A stretch of 64,000 nucleotides of DNA from Staphylococcus pseudintermedius (GCF_001792775.2 NZ_MLGE02000008.1:1-64000); one strand, 5' to 3'. Positions 47,716 through 58,594 are shown, counted from the stretch's first letter. Program-made: numbers and translations. The notes: generated by a model from the letters alone, not told the origin.

Positions 47716-50469
47716 CTATTTATTCAACACAGATTCAAACTCTTGAATAGATTGACGATCATATTTTTCAAAATCAAATGCGTTTAATTCTATTGTATTT
47801 GCTATTTTTTGTTTCATACCATGTACCAGACCCTCAACGTCATTTTCCACGATAATTGCTTGTTGATTGTCTAGATACGCAATTGTTTCTTTTAAGTTAA
47901 CTGTAATGGCGTCCGTTCCAACTGCAATCGCTTCATAAACGACTAAGCCTAATCCTTCGTAATTTGATGAAAGTACGAAAGCGTCACAATGTTTTAATAA
48001 CGCATATGGGTTTGTTAATCCACCTAAAATAATAATATTTTCTCTAGCTTCCGAATTGCGTACCCACTCTATTGTTTGTGCACGCAATGGCCCATGTGGA
48101 CAAATCATGATTAAAAAGACATCAGGATTTTCAGAATATACTTTTTCAAATGCCGTTATTAGTTTATCATGTCCTTTTTGATAATCATAACGTCCTATAT
48201 TAATAAACACTTGTATATTAGGATTATATAAAGCATCTAGCATTTTAACTTTAGAGATTCTAAATTCCTCATGAAATGTAACAGTAGCAACACCTACGTC
48301 AGGGCTATATTGATAATAATCTTGAATCGTCTCATAGTGTGTTCCATATAAGTACTTAAATTTTTGTTTTAATTCTTGTTCTGAAAGTAAGTCCTCATAC
48401 AATTGAATAAGATGTTGTTGCATTTCACTTAATATAAATGCTTCACGCTTTGTCACTTCTTCATCATTTTGCTGTGATTTTACTAGCGTACTATAGTGAC
48501 GATATAATTGTTCTGCTTCTGGATAACTTTGACTAATGTCTGCAAGTTTCTCCTCAATCGTTACGTTTTTTCTACGCTCTGTTAAAGAAACATTAATGTT
48601 TTCATTGTAGGCATACTCTACGTTCACATTTTGCAAAGTTTCAAAAAGATTCTCTTCAGCTAAGCGATTGACACGTTTTTCACCTAAAAAGTTATTCACT
48701 ACAGTCACTTTTTTTGCAATACCCTTAATATTTCGAATCAAATTCGCTCGTAAATTCTCATGTACCAAAACAATTTTATCTGCTTTTTTATAGGCTCTAA
48801 ATATGATTTTTTGACTATAGTTTTTCTTTGCTTTATATTCAGCAAACATATCCGTATGCACCCAAATGGCAGTCTTTTGCTCAATAAATTGCAACATGCC
48901 GGCATACTTTCTTTCAAAACCAGTATAATGCACAAACCAATCTATTTTTAAGTTACCAAAAATTCGTGAAAATTCTTCTTTAAAAATACGTTTAAGTTGC
49001 TTATCAAATTGTTTAAGATCAAGATTTTCATTTCTCATGAATTGCTTTAACAAAATGCGATCTTTAAAGTTCCCATTTATCTCACCATCAATAGGATAAA
49101 AATGGACATTTTCAGGAAGATTTTTTAGTCTTTCAAAATATTCCGGTTTCATTTGATGTTTTTCAAAGAAACAAATGTAATTACGTTTCGTTGTATCAAT
49201 ATTTTCTAATGTATTAATCAGCGCTGTAGTCACACCGTTATTCCAGAAACCACCACTGACGATTGCTACAGTCTCTTTGCCATTATATAAGCGTTCAGTA
49301 GAAATTGCTTCGTTTGATTGATCATACAGCATATGAGCCACAACGATATCTGAACCCTTCTCTTGATCCACTGCATTAAAACGTTCATTGATTGCTGAAT
49401 AATCTACCTCTTTGGGCAACGTTTCTATAGCTTCAAATAGTGTCGGTAAAGTGTCTACTTGTGTGAATGGATACTCACGAAGATCTTCATAAATGCCTCG
49501 CTCTTCTTCATACTGCTCTAAATCATAAGTGTATAGAATGACAGGTCGATTTAAATTCGCATAGTCATACATCACTGACGAATAATCAGTAATTAAACCA
49601 TCTGTAGCAGTTAAGAATGTATAGGGCTCAAAATGACTTGGAAATGGTTTGATTCTTTCATAATTGTCCTCAATTTGAACTTTTTCAAATGGATGCAACT
49701 TCACATAAACAACGGTATTTTCATCTAATTGTGACTCAAGATAATCAAACATTTCTCTCAAATGCGTTGAATTCTTCACACGCCCTACACTTCCACGCCA
49801 TGTCGGCATATAAACAAGGATTTTTTTATCTTCCATGTTATAAAAACTTCTCACTTCTTCTCTGAGATGTGGCTTGAAAAATGCATCATTTCTTGGTGAG
49901 GGTGCAACGACCATTTCACCTTGATAAACCCCTTCAAGATGCGCTGTTTTCGCTAAAATATCTTTCGTATATGTATTATTGACGTAAATTCTATCAGCCA
50001 TATAATAATTTCGCTGAACATTCGCGACATCTATCATATTAGGCATATCTTTGCCCATATATTTTAAAGGCGTGCCATGCCAAACCATATAATATTTTTG
50101 TTCTGGACGTTTATTAAAAAACGGATAAAAAGTCGTATCGTTAATTAAGGTTCCTGCTACTGCCAATAATTCATAGTAACGTTTTGATAAATGTCTGACA
50201 TAAGTCACGGCATGACTAAAGCGTTGCTCAAAAAATTCAGGTATTTCTACATTTTCCTTTATGACCACATAAAGATGAGGTTGTGGTCGTTGAGTCAATA
50301 AACTGTCAATCAGATAAAAAATATGTCCCCCTAAAGATTCCCCGTGTACCGCTTCTAACACAATCGTATTGGGTTCAACCGGCTTGGTACGACGAAAATT
50401 AACATAAGTAAATTTACCCTCATTATTTCGGAAATTACTAACTTTCTTCTTAATATTAATTTTTTTCAT
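47716..50469 (-). CDS. TagF-type glycerophosphotransferase fused to GT4 glycosyltransferase
   Basis: 917 residues, two enzyme parts. Residues about 35-390 resemble CDP-glycerol glycerophosphotransferases (KYYMVWHGTPLKYMGKDMP, VAPSPRNDAFF, LVYMPTWRG, LKLHPF-like VKLHPFEK, ITDYSSVMYDYANLNRP). Residues about 405-917 are a GT-B family 4 glycosyltransferase (SGGFWNNGVTTALINTL, IGRYDYQKGHDKLI, LSSNYEGLGLVVYEA). The pair suggests synthesis of a glucosylated polyglycerolphosphate wall polymer at the inner membrane face, with galU downstream supplying UDP-glucose. ATG is preceded by GGAGGGG. The sugar donor and polymer are inference. Confidence 0.85.
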   Translation of the reverse strand: MKKINIKKKVSNFRNNEGKFTYVNFRRTKPVEPNTIVLEAVHGESLGGHIFYLIDSLLTQRPQPHLYVVIKENVEIPEFFEQRFSHAVTYVRHLSKRYYELLAVAGTLINDTTFYPFFNKRPEQKYYMVWHGTPLKYMGKDMPNMIDVANVQRNYYMADRIYVNNTYTKDILAKTAHLEGVYQGEMVVAPSPRNDAFFKPHLREEVRSFYNMEDKKILVYMPTWRGSVGRVKNSTHLREMFDYLESQLDENTVVYVKLHPFEKVQIEDNYERIKPFPSHFEPYTFLTATDGLITDYSSVMYDYANLNRPVILYTYDLEQYEEERGIYEDLREYPFTQVDTLPTLFEAIETLPKEVDYSAINERFNAVDQEKGSDIVVAHMLYDQSNEAISTERLYNGKETVAIVSGGFWNNGVTTALINTLENIDTTKRNYICFFEKHQMKPEYFERLKNLPENVHFYPIDGEINGNFKDRILLKQFMRNENLDLKQFDKQLKRIFKEEFSRIFGNLKIDWFVHYTGFERKYAGMLQFIEQKTAIWVHTDMFAEYKAKKNYSQKIIFRAYKKADKIVLVHENLRANLIRNIKGIAKKVTVVNNFLGEKRVNRLAEENLFETLQNVNVEYAYNENINVSLTERRKNVTIEEKLADISQSYPEAEQLYRHYSTLVKSQQNDEEVTKREAFILSEMQQHLIQLYEDLLSEQELKQKFKYLYGTHYETIQDYYQYSPDVGVATVTFHEEFRISKVKMLDALYNPNIQVFINIGRYDYQKGHDKLITAFEKVYSENPDVFLIMICPHGPLRAQTIEWVRNSEARENIIILGGLTNPYALLKHCDAFVLSSNYEGLGLVVYEAIAVGTDAITVNLKETIAYLDNQQAIIVENDVEGLVHGMKQKIANTIELNAFDFEKYDRQSIQEFESVLNK

Positions 50470-50715
50470 CTATCTAGCCCCTCCAAATTTTACATAACCA
50501 ATTATTTACATTAGCTGATATTTCCAAAACTTTAATTATATACAATCCATTTAATTATACTAAACGATATATGAAAGTCCACCATTAATTGGGTAATTAT
50601 ATCATTTGTAACATCATAATAAATGATAACTCCTCATATATTTTATCGGATTTTCCGAATTAAATATTTCCTTTTCTTCTGTTTCGATATATTCTATTCG
50701 AAAGCAGACAATGTT

Positions 50716-51906
50716 ATGTACAATATAATTGAATTACTATGTTTCGACACACTTTCCACTTTCATGTCTTCCATTTTTTCTTTCGCCTGTAGCTTTTATA
50801 TTTTGACGTTAACGGGTTCTGCTTCATTATTCGGAACTTATTTGGGCGCTATTGCAATGATCGAGACGCTAGCATTACCTTTAATCGGTACGTTTATTGA
50901 TAGAGTTGCGCACAAACGACTTCTTATGATTGGCCAAAGTATCAGTACCGGTATCCTATTATTATTATTTGCATTTACTGAAAATATACCGATGATTTTC
51001 ATGACCATGATTGTGCTGGTCTTCGTGGATATGATTGTGTCATCGATTGTAAGTTCTAATTTACAACTCATCTCAGAGGAATATTTAGAAAAGTTGAATT
51101 CTTATCGTCAAATCGTGACTTCTGCGTCAGGAATTTTGTCACCGATTTTGGGCGGCTTACTTGTAGCGATATTGTCAATTCAAAATATCGCACTCATCAA
51201 TTCAGTTACTGAGTTTTTATGTTTATTACTGTTGCCACTCCTCACATTTAAAAATGCAGGCGTTGTGCAACAGCAACAAACTTTCTTTCAAAATTTTAAG
51301 TCCGGTTTCAAATACATTGCACGTTTCAATAATTTGAAAGCCATCACTGTCACAGCGGCATTTGTCAACTTTCTCATCACTGCTATCATGATTGGTGTCC
51401 CTTTTATGATTTTGCAACAGTTGCATTTAACGTCTAAACATCTTGGTCTGTTCGAAATTATTTTCAGCGGATCAGTCTTAGCAAGCGGTCTCTTTTTCTC
51501 AATCTATACGCTTAAAAATCATTACAAGCGATATATCAGTACATCAATTACAATACTTGCTTTTGTTTTAGTCGCATTCGGACTCGCTCCAATGTTTCAA
51601 GAGCAACTATGGCTTAGTTTCGGTATTATTGCATTCGCTACGATTGTCGCTGAGTTTGCCGTCAATCTTAATAACATTCCGCTTCAAATTTTATTACAAA
51701 AAGAAGTGGAAGAGCGGTATAAAACAAGAGTTTTCGCATTACTAGGTAGTCTTTCCATGAGGTTAAGGACAGCCGCTTTAGTGTTTTTCGGATTCGTTAT
51801 TCCACTACACACTACCCTCGCATTTGTTATTTCTGGTGTTGTATTATTGTGGGTTTTACTCTATTTTCGAAAGCGTTATGCCGAAAACACATCAATATTT
51901 GAATAA
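50716..51906 (+). CDS. MFS transporter (MFS_3-like)
   Basis: About 396 residues with 12 helices, of the macrolide/enterobactin-exporter-like MFS group (TGSASLFGTYLGAIAMIETLALPLIGTFIDR, ILSPILGGLLVA). I start it at the ATG 50716 (MYNIIELLCFDTLSTF), where the first true helix begins. The frame is open 31 codons further back to 50623, and neither start has a good ribosome site, so the N terminus is uncertain. Substrate unknown. Followed by its own terminator. Confidence 0.75.
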   Translation: MYNIIELLCFDTLSTFMSSIFSFACSFYILTLTGSASLFGTYLGAIAMIETLALPLIGTFIDRVAHKRLLMIGQSISTGILLLLFAFTENIPMIFMTMIVLVFVDMIVSSIVSSNLQLISEEYLEKLNSYRQIVTSASGILSPILGGLLVAILSIQNIALINSVTEFLCLLLLPLLTFKNAGVVQQQQTFFQNFKSGFKYIARFNNLKAITVTAAFVNFLITAIMIGVPFMILQQLHLTSKHLGLFEIIFSGSVLASGLFFSIYTLKNHYKRYISTSITILAFVLVAFGLAPMFQEQLWLSFGIIAFATIVAEFAVNLNNIPLQILLQKEVEERYKTRVFALLGSLSMRLRTAALVFFGFVIPLHTTLAFVISGVVLLWVLLYFRKRYAENTSIFE

Positions 51907-51916
51907 TGCATCTCGC

Positions 51917-51955
51917 ATCCTTATTCACCATGATGGAATAAGGAGGTTTTTTATT
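51917..51955 (+). terminator. MFS gene terminator
   Basis: CCTTATTC / GAATAAGG stem followed by a T-rich run, 11 bases after the stop. Confidence 0.8.
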
Positions 51956-52076
51956 TATCATTCGTTTGCAATCATCCAAAATCATAAGAAAGTCATAATA
52001 TTAATTTTTTTCTCTACAAATTAAATAAATATTGGTAAGATAAATACAATACTTGAGATAGGAAAGGATTATACGA

Positions 52077-53030
52077 ATGAAAAAATGGTTATGGTGTCTA
52101 CTCATTATACTTCTTTGTGGTTGTCAACAAGATACATCGAATGCGAACGATACATTAACCATTTATTCCCCCTATCCGAAACATTTGATTCAACCTATAC
52201 TCAAAGACTTCGAACATCAAGAAAATGTAAAGGTAACAGTCATTGAAGATTCGACACAAGTTTTATTATCAAAAATTCATCAGACGCCGAAACATGGACG
52301 CGGAGATATTTTTGTAGGTGGGGTATTAAGTGAAACTATCGAGCATCCCGAAGATTTTGTGCCTTATAAAGCACCAGATCTATCGAAGTTTCGTATTTCA
52401 TTATCGGACCAACCTATCGTCACACCGTTTATATTAATGCCGACAGTAATTGTTGTGAATACAGACTTACAAGGTGATATTCACATCAATGGCTATACGG
52501 ACCTTATGCAACCGGCACTCAAACAAAAAGTCGCCTATTCGAACCCTAAAACGACAACGACAGGTTATCAACATATGCGCGGGTTATACCATATTCATAA
52601 CAATACTGACGCAATTCATCAATTCCGCCAACAAGCAGTGGCGCTTTCTAAGTCTTCTGATGTCATTGCCCAAGTAGCTCAAGGACGGTATTATGCTGGA
52701 CTCAGTTACGAACAAGATGCGCGCACCTGGCTTCAAAAAGGCTATCCGTTAAAAGTCATCTATCCGGATGAAGGTACAGTGCTCAATATAGACGGTATTG
52801 CGTTAGTAAACAGTCAACACCCGCACCCTAAAAGAACTGCACTCATACATTACTTAACAAGCTACACTGTACAACAACGGTTAGCCCAGGAAAATGGGGT
52901 AAAACCGATACGTCGTGATGTCTCAGAAATCAAAGAACCCGGAATTGCTCAATTACGAGATATTCCAGTCATCCCTGAAACTGCATTGCCACATGAAACT
53001 CATCAAAAATTTTTGGAGCGTGTAGAATGA
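52077..53030 (+). CDS. hptA: HptA, hexose-phosphate-sensing lipoprotein
   Basis: Extracellular solute-binding lipoprotein that detects glucose 6-phosphate and signals to HptS in S. aureus. 317 residues; signal peptide with lipobox LLCGC, so Cys16 is lipidated. The rest is a periplasmic-binding-protein fold of the iron/phosphate ABC type (TLTIYSPYPKHLIQPILKDFE; KTTTTGYQH). No ABC permease is nearby, which fits a sensor rather than an importer. AGGAAAGG lies upstream. The stop overlaps the hptS ATG. Confidence 0.92.
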   Translation: MKKWLWCLLIILLCGCQQDTSNANDTLTIYSPYPKHLIQPILKDFEHQENVKVTVIEDSTQVLLSKIHQTPKHGRGDIFVGGVLSETIEHPEDFVPYKAPDLSKFRISLSDQPIVTPFILMPTVIVVNTDLQGDIHINGYTDLMQPALKQKVAYSNPKTTTTGYQHMRGLYHIHNNTDAIHQFRQQAVALSKSSDVIAQVAQGRYYAGLSYEQDARTWLQKGYPLKVIYPDEGTVLNIDGIALVNSQHPHPKRTALIHYLTSYTVQQRLAQENGVKPIRRDVSEIKEPGIAQLRDIPVIPETALPHETHQKFLERVE

Positions 53031-54580
53031 AATCGTATCAACCTTATCGTTATCAATTGCGTCGTTCGCTGTTTATTTCGACGATTTTGCCTGTTTTCCT
53101 TGTGATCTTACTTGGACTCGTCAGTTTTTACACTTTATATATTTGGGTGGAACATCGACACATTCACCAACATTTGCACGAAGCTGAACATGATTTAGCG
53201 CATACTGAAAATCAAATAAAAACGACCCTTCAAACCGAAAAATCGACATTGAAACAACTCGATTTATCCAAAAAGTCTGATGTGACCACTTTCAAACGTC
53301 TATTACTTGAACTTGTGCATCAACAGCCAGGTACGGTCTATTACGTGGTCGATAATGGTAAGACATCTATTACGAACAATTATGAAAAGAAAGATGTCCA
53401 TCAGTTGTACTTAATGCATCAACAACGTATTCAACTGTTGCACGAAAGTGTCGCACTGTCTTTCTACCTTGCTCAAACGCCACATATAGAAGAAATTCAA
53501 GACCGCTATGGTCATACGACTTTGATTTTGGATCGCTTTGATAATATTTTGTATTCCAACTCGGAACATTTTCACGTCGATGATGCTTTTCCACCCCCAC
53601 CATTCGGCTTTATATCAGAACGTATTCGCCTGAACGATAAAGGTGAACAAATGATTCAATTTAAAGATATCCACGATGCATTAGAAGATGGTCTGCGGTT
53701 GTTAGCCATTATTTGTATTGCTTTCGTGCTGTTAATGATTTTTGGTTTTATGAATGCACATCGCATGGCCAAACGCCAAACACGTGATATCGAATTAATG
53801 ATTGATCGTATCAACCAAGCACAACGTCGTGAACTCGGGGCATATCAACCTTTAGGCCAACCGAGTGAACTTGAAGATATCAACACTTATATTTATGAAT
53901 TAGTCGAATCAAACGAAACACTCATTCACTCAATTGAACAGACAGAACAGCAATTACGGAAAATACAATTAAAGGAAATCGAGCGTCAATTCCAACCCCA
54001 TTTCCTCTTTAATACGATGCAAACGATACAGTATTTAATTACACTGTCACCGCATCAAGCACAAAAAGTTGTACAACAGTTGTCACAAATGTTGCGTTAT
54101 ACACTGCGCGTCAAGACGGACAAAGTGCCATTAAAAGAGGAGCTTGCTTATATTCAAAAATATGTCACCATTCAAAACATCCGCTTCGATGACAGTATTA
54201 CGTTAAATATAGATATGGGCCATCGTCTTGAAAATGAGCTGATTCGTAAAATGATGATTCACCCTTTAATTGAAAATGCAATTAAGCACGGTCGTGAATC
54301 CGAACCTTTAATCATCACGATACGTATTAAGCAAACTGCCAAATATTTACGTATTTTCGTCCATGATAATGGGATGGGTATGACAGTGGACAGACGTGCG
54401 CAAGTGAGACAAATGTTGCAAGAAAATGTATTTGATACGTCACATTTAGGTTTGAATCACCTTAACCATAAAGTACAAATTCAATATGGTGTACGTGCAA
54501 GATTGAGAATTTTTTCAGCTTATCAACAAGGGACATTAATCGCATTTCAACTACCAAGAGAGGAGCAAACTGATGTATAA
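53027..54580 (+). CDS. hptS: HptS sensor histidine kinase
   Basis: Membrane kinase that, with HptA, senses external hexose phosphates. 517 residues: helix about 13-38, an extracytoplasmic sensor (about 40-220), second helix about 222-242, HAMP-like linker, then a LytS/YesM-type kinase with phospho-acceptor His325 in [14 protein letters not shown]. An HATPase domain follows ([14 protein letters not shown]). It overlaps hptA by 4 bases and hptR by 8 bases, so the three are translationally coupled. Confidence 0.94.
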   Translation: MKSYQPYRYQLRRSLFISTILPVFLVILLGLVSFYTLYIWVEHRHIHQHLHEAEHDLAHTENQIKTTLQTEKSTLKQLDLSKKSDVTTFKRLLLELVHQQPGTVYYVVDNGKTSITNNYEKKDVHQLYLMHQQRIQLLHESVALSFYLAQTPHIEEIQDRYGHTTLILDRFDNILYSNSEHFHVDDAFPPPPFGFISERIRLNDKGEQMIQFKDIHDALEDGLRLLAIICIAFVLLMIFGFMNAHRMAKRQTRDIELMIDRINQAQRRELGAYQPLGQPSELEDINTYIYELVESNETLIHSIEQTEQQLRKIQLKEIERQFQPHFLFNTMQTIQYLITLSPHQAQKVVQQLSQMLRYTLRVKTDKVPLKEELAYIQKYVTIQNIRFDDSITLNIDMGHRLENELIRKMMIHPLIENAIKHGRESEPLIITIRIKQTAKYLRIFVHDNGMGMTVDRRAQVRQMLQENVFDTSHLGLNHLNHKVQIQYGVRARLRIFSAYQQGTLIAFQLPREEQTDV

Positions 54581-55316
54581 AGTGGTCATTTGTGATGATG
54601 AACGTATTATTCGTGAAGGACTGAAGCAGGCAATCTCGTGGGAAGACTATCATTTTCATGAAGTTTGGCTCGCTAAAGACGGCATCGAAGGGTTGTCACT
54701 GATTCGAGAACATCAACCCGACCTTGTGATTACAGACATTCGTATGCCGCGTATGGATGGGGTCGAACTGTTAGAAGCGATTAAAGACTTGCCGTGTCAG
54801 AAGATAATTTTATCGAGTTATGATGATTTTGAATATATGCAAGCAGGGATTCATCATCACGTGTTAGATTATTTATTGAAACCGATTGATTCAGAGCAGT
54901 TAAATCAACGTTTGGCGCAATTTGTTCCACATGCACACGAGCAAAAAACAACAATGACGACAACATTACCTATATTTCAACCGTTAATGAAATTAGAGTA
55001 TCCTGACTATTACGTCAATTACGTTGTTCAACATATCCATCATCATTATGATCAAAAATGGCAAAGTAATGCATTAACCACAGAGCTCGGCGTGAGTGAA
55101 TCTTATTTGATGCGGATTTTTAAAAACCATGTCGGAATTACGATGTTAGATTATTTAAATCGTTATCGGATTTATCAAGCGATGTCATTGTTGCAAAGTG
55201 GGGATAAACATTATGAAATTGCCCATAAAGTCGGTTTTTCTGATTACAAAAGTTTCAGTTATCATTTTAAAAAGTATTTGAAAATGTCACCACGAGAATA
55301 CGTGAATTCAAAATAA
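54573..55316 (+). CDS. hptR: HptR response regulator (AraC-type output)
   Basis: Activates uhpT when hexose phosphate is present. 247 residues: receiver domain about 1-120 with phospho-acceptor Asp55 in [11 protein letters not shown], and a C-terminal AraC pair of helix-turn-helices (about 150-247; [17 protein letters not shown] and [18 protein letters not shown]). Overlaps hptS. Its target uhpT lies just downstream on the opposite strand, as in S. aureus. Confidence 0.95.
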   Translation: MYKVVICDDERIIREGLKQAISWEDYHFHEVWLAKDGIEGLSLIREHQPDLVITDIRMPRMDGVELLEAIKDLPCQKIILSSYDDFEYMQAGIHHHVLDYLLKPIDSEQLNQRLAQFVPHAHEQKTTMTTTLPIFQPLMKLEYPDYYVNYVVQHIHHHYDQKWQSNALTTELGVSESYLMRIFKNHVGITMLDYLNRYRIYQAMSLLQSGDKHYEIAHKVGFSDYKSFSYHFKKYLKMSPREYVNSK

Positions 55317-55465
55317 GGTATGAACACCGAGTATGGTTCACCACTTCATTCACTGATGACATCTACTTGCACAAAACTTTTTATAAGTGATTCGTCGTGA
55401 CTCGAATGCAGGCTAACTTCTGTCAGATTAAACATGTAAAGTTATGTAAAAGCACATCTATTAAT

Positions 55466-55508
55466 CAAAAAAACTAAGGGGCTTAGACGATTGAACGTCT
55501 AAGCCTCC
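55466..55508. terminator. Terminator between hptR and uhpT
   Basis: GGGGCTTAGACG and CGTCTAAGCCTCC form a 12-bp stem. The T-run is on the minus strand (A-run 55466-55473), so it mainly ends the uhpT transcript. Confidence 0.85.
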
Positions 55509-55518
55509 CAATTGTACA

Positions 55519-56898
55519 TTAAATATTTAAACTTCTAATTTTCTTTTCTTCAAAATAAGCAACAAAACCGAGTAGAATAATACCTATAAAGAGTGCGGCA
55601 TAAAAGACGATAAAGACATCTGTCCAACCACTTAATGTATAACCAAATACTGTTAATCCGTTGCGCTGAGGATCTGCAATCGCTGCAAGTCCAACTTTCG
55701 CCATTGAATCACCAAATAAATACGCAAATGAGCCGGTCATCCCATTCGCTACACTAATCGCATTTTTAGGTACAAAGCCTGTTAATGCAACACCAATTAA
55801 TAATTGCGGTCCGAAAATAAGTGCACCTAAAGCGAATAATGAAACGTTAACCATTGTCACACTTGTTGCATGAGTGTAGAAATGCACAACAAATGTAATT
55901 AAAAACATACATCCGATTGCTACAACGGCACGACGTCCTTTGAGTAAATCCGACACATAACCCCATAATAAACTTGCGACTAATGCGCCAATTTCAAAGT
56001 AAAATATCGTATTTACCGCATCTGCCTTATCAAAATGAAGGTATTCCGATACGTACAATGGCGCCCAGTTGTCGATACCAATTCTTACGATATAAACAAA
56101 TACGTTAGATACACACAAAATCCAAATCACAGGATTCTTTAAAATATATTTCGTGAAAATTTGCCATTTCGTCATGTCTTGTGCATCAATATTTTCTTGT
56201 TCGACAGGCTCTTCCCAAATCTCTTCTGCACGATTCCAACCGAGTTCTTCAGGATCATCCTTACCGATAAAGAGTGTCGCTATCCCAATTATCAACGCGA
56301 TGACTGATGGGAACACAAACATTCCAATGACACTACCATGGAAGAAAACGTTCGCTCCCCATAACGCAAGACCCCCTGCAATGGCACCACCAATATTATG
56401 TGATGTATTCCAGAAACCTAAATAACGACCGCGCTTTGTACGTGGTGCCCAGCGTGATATCGTTGAGTAACTTGCTGGCCCACCGACCGATTGGAATATC
56501 CCATTTAATCCCCATAAAACAATTAATAAGCCCATTACAGAACCGAAGTAACTTAATACAAATCCCATAATTAAAACGACTGTTGCAGATAAAACAAGTA
56601 AAAAGGAAATGATTTTTTTCGTATTACGACCATCTACAAAATAGCCGAGTAATGTCTTCCCTAATCCATATGTAATACTGAATGCTAAACCGATATACCC
56701 GAGTTGTAACGTCGTCAATCCAATCTCTTCTTTAAGTAAAGGTTGCGCCGCCTTAAAGTTATTACGAATCAAGTACATCGCCATGTAAGCGAAAAACACA
56801 ACGAAGAAAGCTTGCAAGAAATAACGTAGCCAAAGTTTACGTTGCATTGAAAGCGAAATCCCTTTGTTAGGGATCTTTTGAATGTCGAAAAAGTTCAT
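55519..56898 (-). CDS. uhpT: Hexose-phosphate antiporter UhpT
   Basis: Imports glucose 6-phosphate (and fosfomycin) in exchange for phosphate. 459 residues from ATG 56898 (MNFFDIQKIPNKGISL), the same length as S. aureus UhpT; AGAGGTG lies upstream. Twelve helices of the organophosphate:phosphate antiporter family; MYLIRNNFKAAQPLLKEEIG and WAPRTKRGRYLGFWNTSHNIGGA (organophosphate signature region) are conserved. The hptARS operon converges on it. The promoter overlaps a cre site, so induction should need HptR and be blocked by preferred sugars. Confidence 0.96.
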   Translation of the reverse strand: MNFFDIQKIPNKGISLSMQRKLWLRYFLQAFFVVFFAYMAMYLIRNNFKAAQPLLKEEIGLTTLQLGYIGLAFSITYGLGKTLLGYFVDGRNTKKIISFLLVLSATVVLIMGFVLSYFGSVMGLLIVLWGLNGIFQSVGGPASYSTISRWAPRTKRGRYLGFWNTSHNIGGAIAGGLALWGANVFFHGSVIGMFVFPSVIALIIGIATLFIGKDDPEELGWNRAEEIWEEPVEQENIDAQDMTKWQIFTKYILKNPVIWILCVSNVFVYIVRIGIDNWAPLYVSEYLHFDKADAVNTIFYFEIGALVASLLWGYVSDLLKGRRAVVAIGCMFLITFVVHFYTHATSVTMVNVSLFALGALIFGPQLLIGVALTGFVPKNAISVANGMTGSFAYLFGDSMAKVGLAAIADPQRNGLTVFGYTLSGWTDVFIVFYAALFIGIILLGFVAYFEEKKIRSLNI

Positions 56899-56927
56899 GT
56901 GGTTCACCTCTGTCTTCATTTGACTTC

Positions 56928-56955
56928 ACTATAGCACCTGATGAAAGCGCTTAAT
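56928..56955 (-). promoter_or_regulatory. uhpT promoter with cre site
   Basis: Minus-strand extended -10 TGCTATAGT (TATAGT at 56933-56928). Immediately upstream is the palindromic cre-like TGAAAGCGCTTAAT (56942-56955) over the -35 position. No good -35 is present, which suits activator (HptR) dependence. Confidence 0.6.
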
Positions 56956-57167
56956 ATCCTAAAAATTATCGTTTTATCCGAAATACTGAACAAAGGCATT
57001 GAACTGAATGCGTTAATCTACACATTGGGCTTTCTTGTAGCAAATTTCAATATTTCATCACATATAATACTAATTTTCGAAAGTCTCTGTAACTTTTTAT
57101 TGACGGATACAAAAAGTGAAATCTAAACTTAAGTTGTAACTAATTTTATATAAGGAGGCATTGTTTT

Positions 57168-58103
57168 ATGAAAAAAATTGCTATTGCTGGTGCAGGGGCT
57201 ATGGGTGGACGTATCGGGAGCCAAATTAAAGAAGCCGGCTATGATGTGAAATTGATTGATATGTGGGAAGAACATGTGAATACAATCAATGAAAAAGGAC
57301 TTGAAATCCAAACAGAAACCGATACTTACACGCTAGAGATTCCTGCTGTTTTGCCACACCAAGTAAACGAAACATTTGATTTAGTGATTATTTTGACGAA
57401 ATCAATGCAAGCTAAACAAATGTTACGTACACTATACGACAACAAAGCAATCAATGAAGATACCGCTCTATTGTCTATGATGAATGGTTTAGGTCATGGC
57501 GATCGTCTCTCTGCTATCGTTCCAAAAACACAAATTTTCTTAGCAGTAACAATGTGGACAGCTGGTTTGCGTGGACCAGGTCAATTGTTATTAGAAGGAC
57601 AAGGTTCTATTGAATTCCAACGTGCTGATGGTCAAGCGGATGAACGTACAGAACGTATTAATCAAGTGTTTAATGATGCAAAATTAAACGCTAAAATTAG
57701 TGACAATGTATTTAAGTCAATTTGGAGTAAAGCGACATTAAACAGTGTTTTAAACCCGCTCTGTACGATTTTAGACAAAACCATTAATGAATTCAGTCAA
57801 TATGAAAAAGCACGTGACATTGTCGAACCTCTCATTGGAGAAATTGTCGCAGTTGCAGAAGCGCGAGGTGTCTCATTAAGTGCAGCAGCATTGCTTGATA
57901 AAATTGAAGCGGCGTATCCAAATGAAGCACAAGGTTTACACTATCCTTCGATGCATCAAGATTTGTACAACGGGCGCTATACAGAAATCGACTACTTGAA
58001 CGGTCAAATCGCAAAGTACGGTCGTGAGCTCGGTATTGCTACACCGAATAACGAAATGCTGACGCACTTGATTCATGAATTAGAAATGAAACACGTGAAA
58101 TAA
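57168..58103 (+). CDS. panE: 2-dehydropantoate 2-reductase (PanE/ApbA family)
   Basis: NADPH-dependent ketopantoate reductase, giving pantoate for coenzyme A. 311 residues: N-terminal Rossmann domain with GAGAMGGRIG (about 7-16), then the helical C-terminal domain with the catalytic lysine region WSKATLNSVLNPLC and EVVAVAEARG-like IVAVAEARG. AAGGAGG precedes the ATG. No pan genes flank it, so a related 2-keto-acid reductase activity is possible. Ends at a strong terminator. Confidence 0.88.
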   Translation: MKKIAIAGAGAMGGRIGSQIKEAGYDVKLIDMWEEHVNTINEKGLEIQTETDTYTLEIPAVLPHQVNETFDLVIILTKSMQAKQMLRTLYDNKAINEDTALLSMMNGLGHGDRLSAIVPKTQIFLAVTMWTAGLRGPGQLLLEGQGSIEFQRADGQADERTERINQVFNDAKLNAKISDNVFKSIWSKATLNSVLNPLCTILDKTINEFSQYEKARDIVEPLIGEIVAVAEARGVSLSAAALLDKIEAAYPNEAQGLHYPSMHQDLYNGRYTEIDYLNGQIAKYGRELGIATPNNEMLTHLIHELEMKHVK

Positions 58104-58130
58104 TCAACGACATTTTAACCATCTTGAATG

Positions 58131-58197
58131 AGGTAAGTATGTTGGCCAAGGCGTTCCTCTTTTTTTACCCCAATAGGTCAACATACTTACCTTTTTA
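58131..58197 (+). terminator. panE terminator
   Basis: AGGTAAGTATGTTG pairs with CAACATACTTACCT (14 perfect bp) across a 34-base loop, followed by TTTTT. Confidence 0.85.
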
Positions 58198-58419
58198 TAC
58201 TTTATTATTTTTTACTCTCTCTAAAATCTCACTGTTGAAATTCATATGAAGCGGTTAAAACATATTGCGTTGGATTTTGTACACTCGACGCATGAAAATG
58301 GTTCACACAACTACAGAAATGTATATAATTTTTAGTTCAAATTTTGACATTAAAAGCCTGATAATCAGCGCATTATGCCATTGCCAGAAAATTTATGTCA
58401 TTTTTTTCAGAAAATTATG
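58198..58419. other. Spacer upstream of the AlsD-like gene
   Basis: AT-rich sequence between the panE terminator and the promoter at 58420. No ORF, repeat or known operator recognised. Confidence 0.4.
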
Positions 58420-58448
58420 TTGATTTTTTTACTGCCGGCGTTTATACT
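58420..58448 (+). promoter_or_regulatory. Promoter of the AlsD-like gene
   Basis: TTGATT and TATACT with exactly 17 bases between. It predicts a start near 58455 and a 140-nt leader to the ATG at 58595. Confidence 0.65.
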
Positions 58449-58594
58449 CTTTACATAGCAAGCAACAAAATATATTTTAAAATCTTATTCGTCGACGAAG
58501 CGCTTTGCTATCTTTGGCCAATGAGGCACAGTATTAAAATAGGAAGTCTGCGATATTTCAGATTGTATTGAGAAATAAAAAGGAGGCTGATCCA

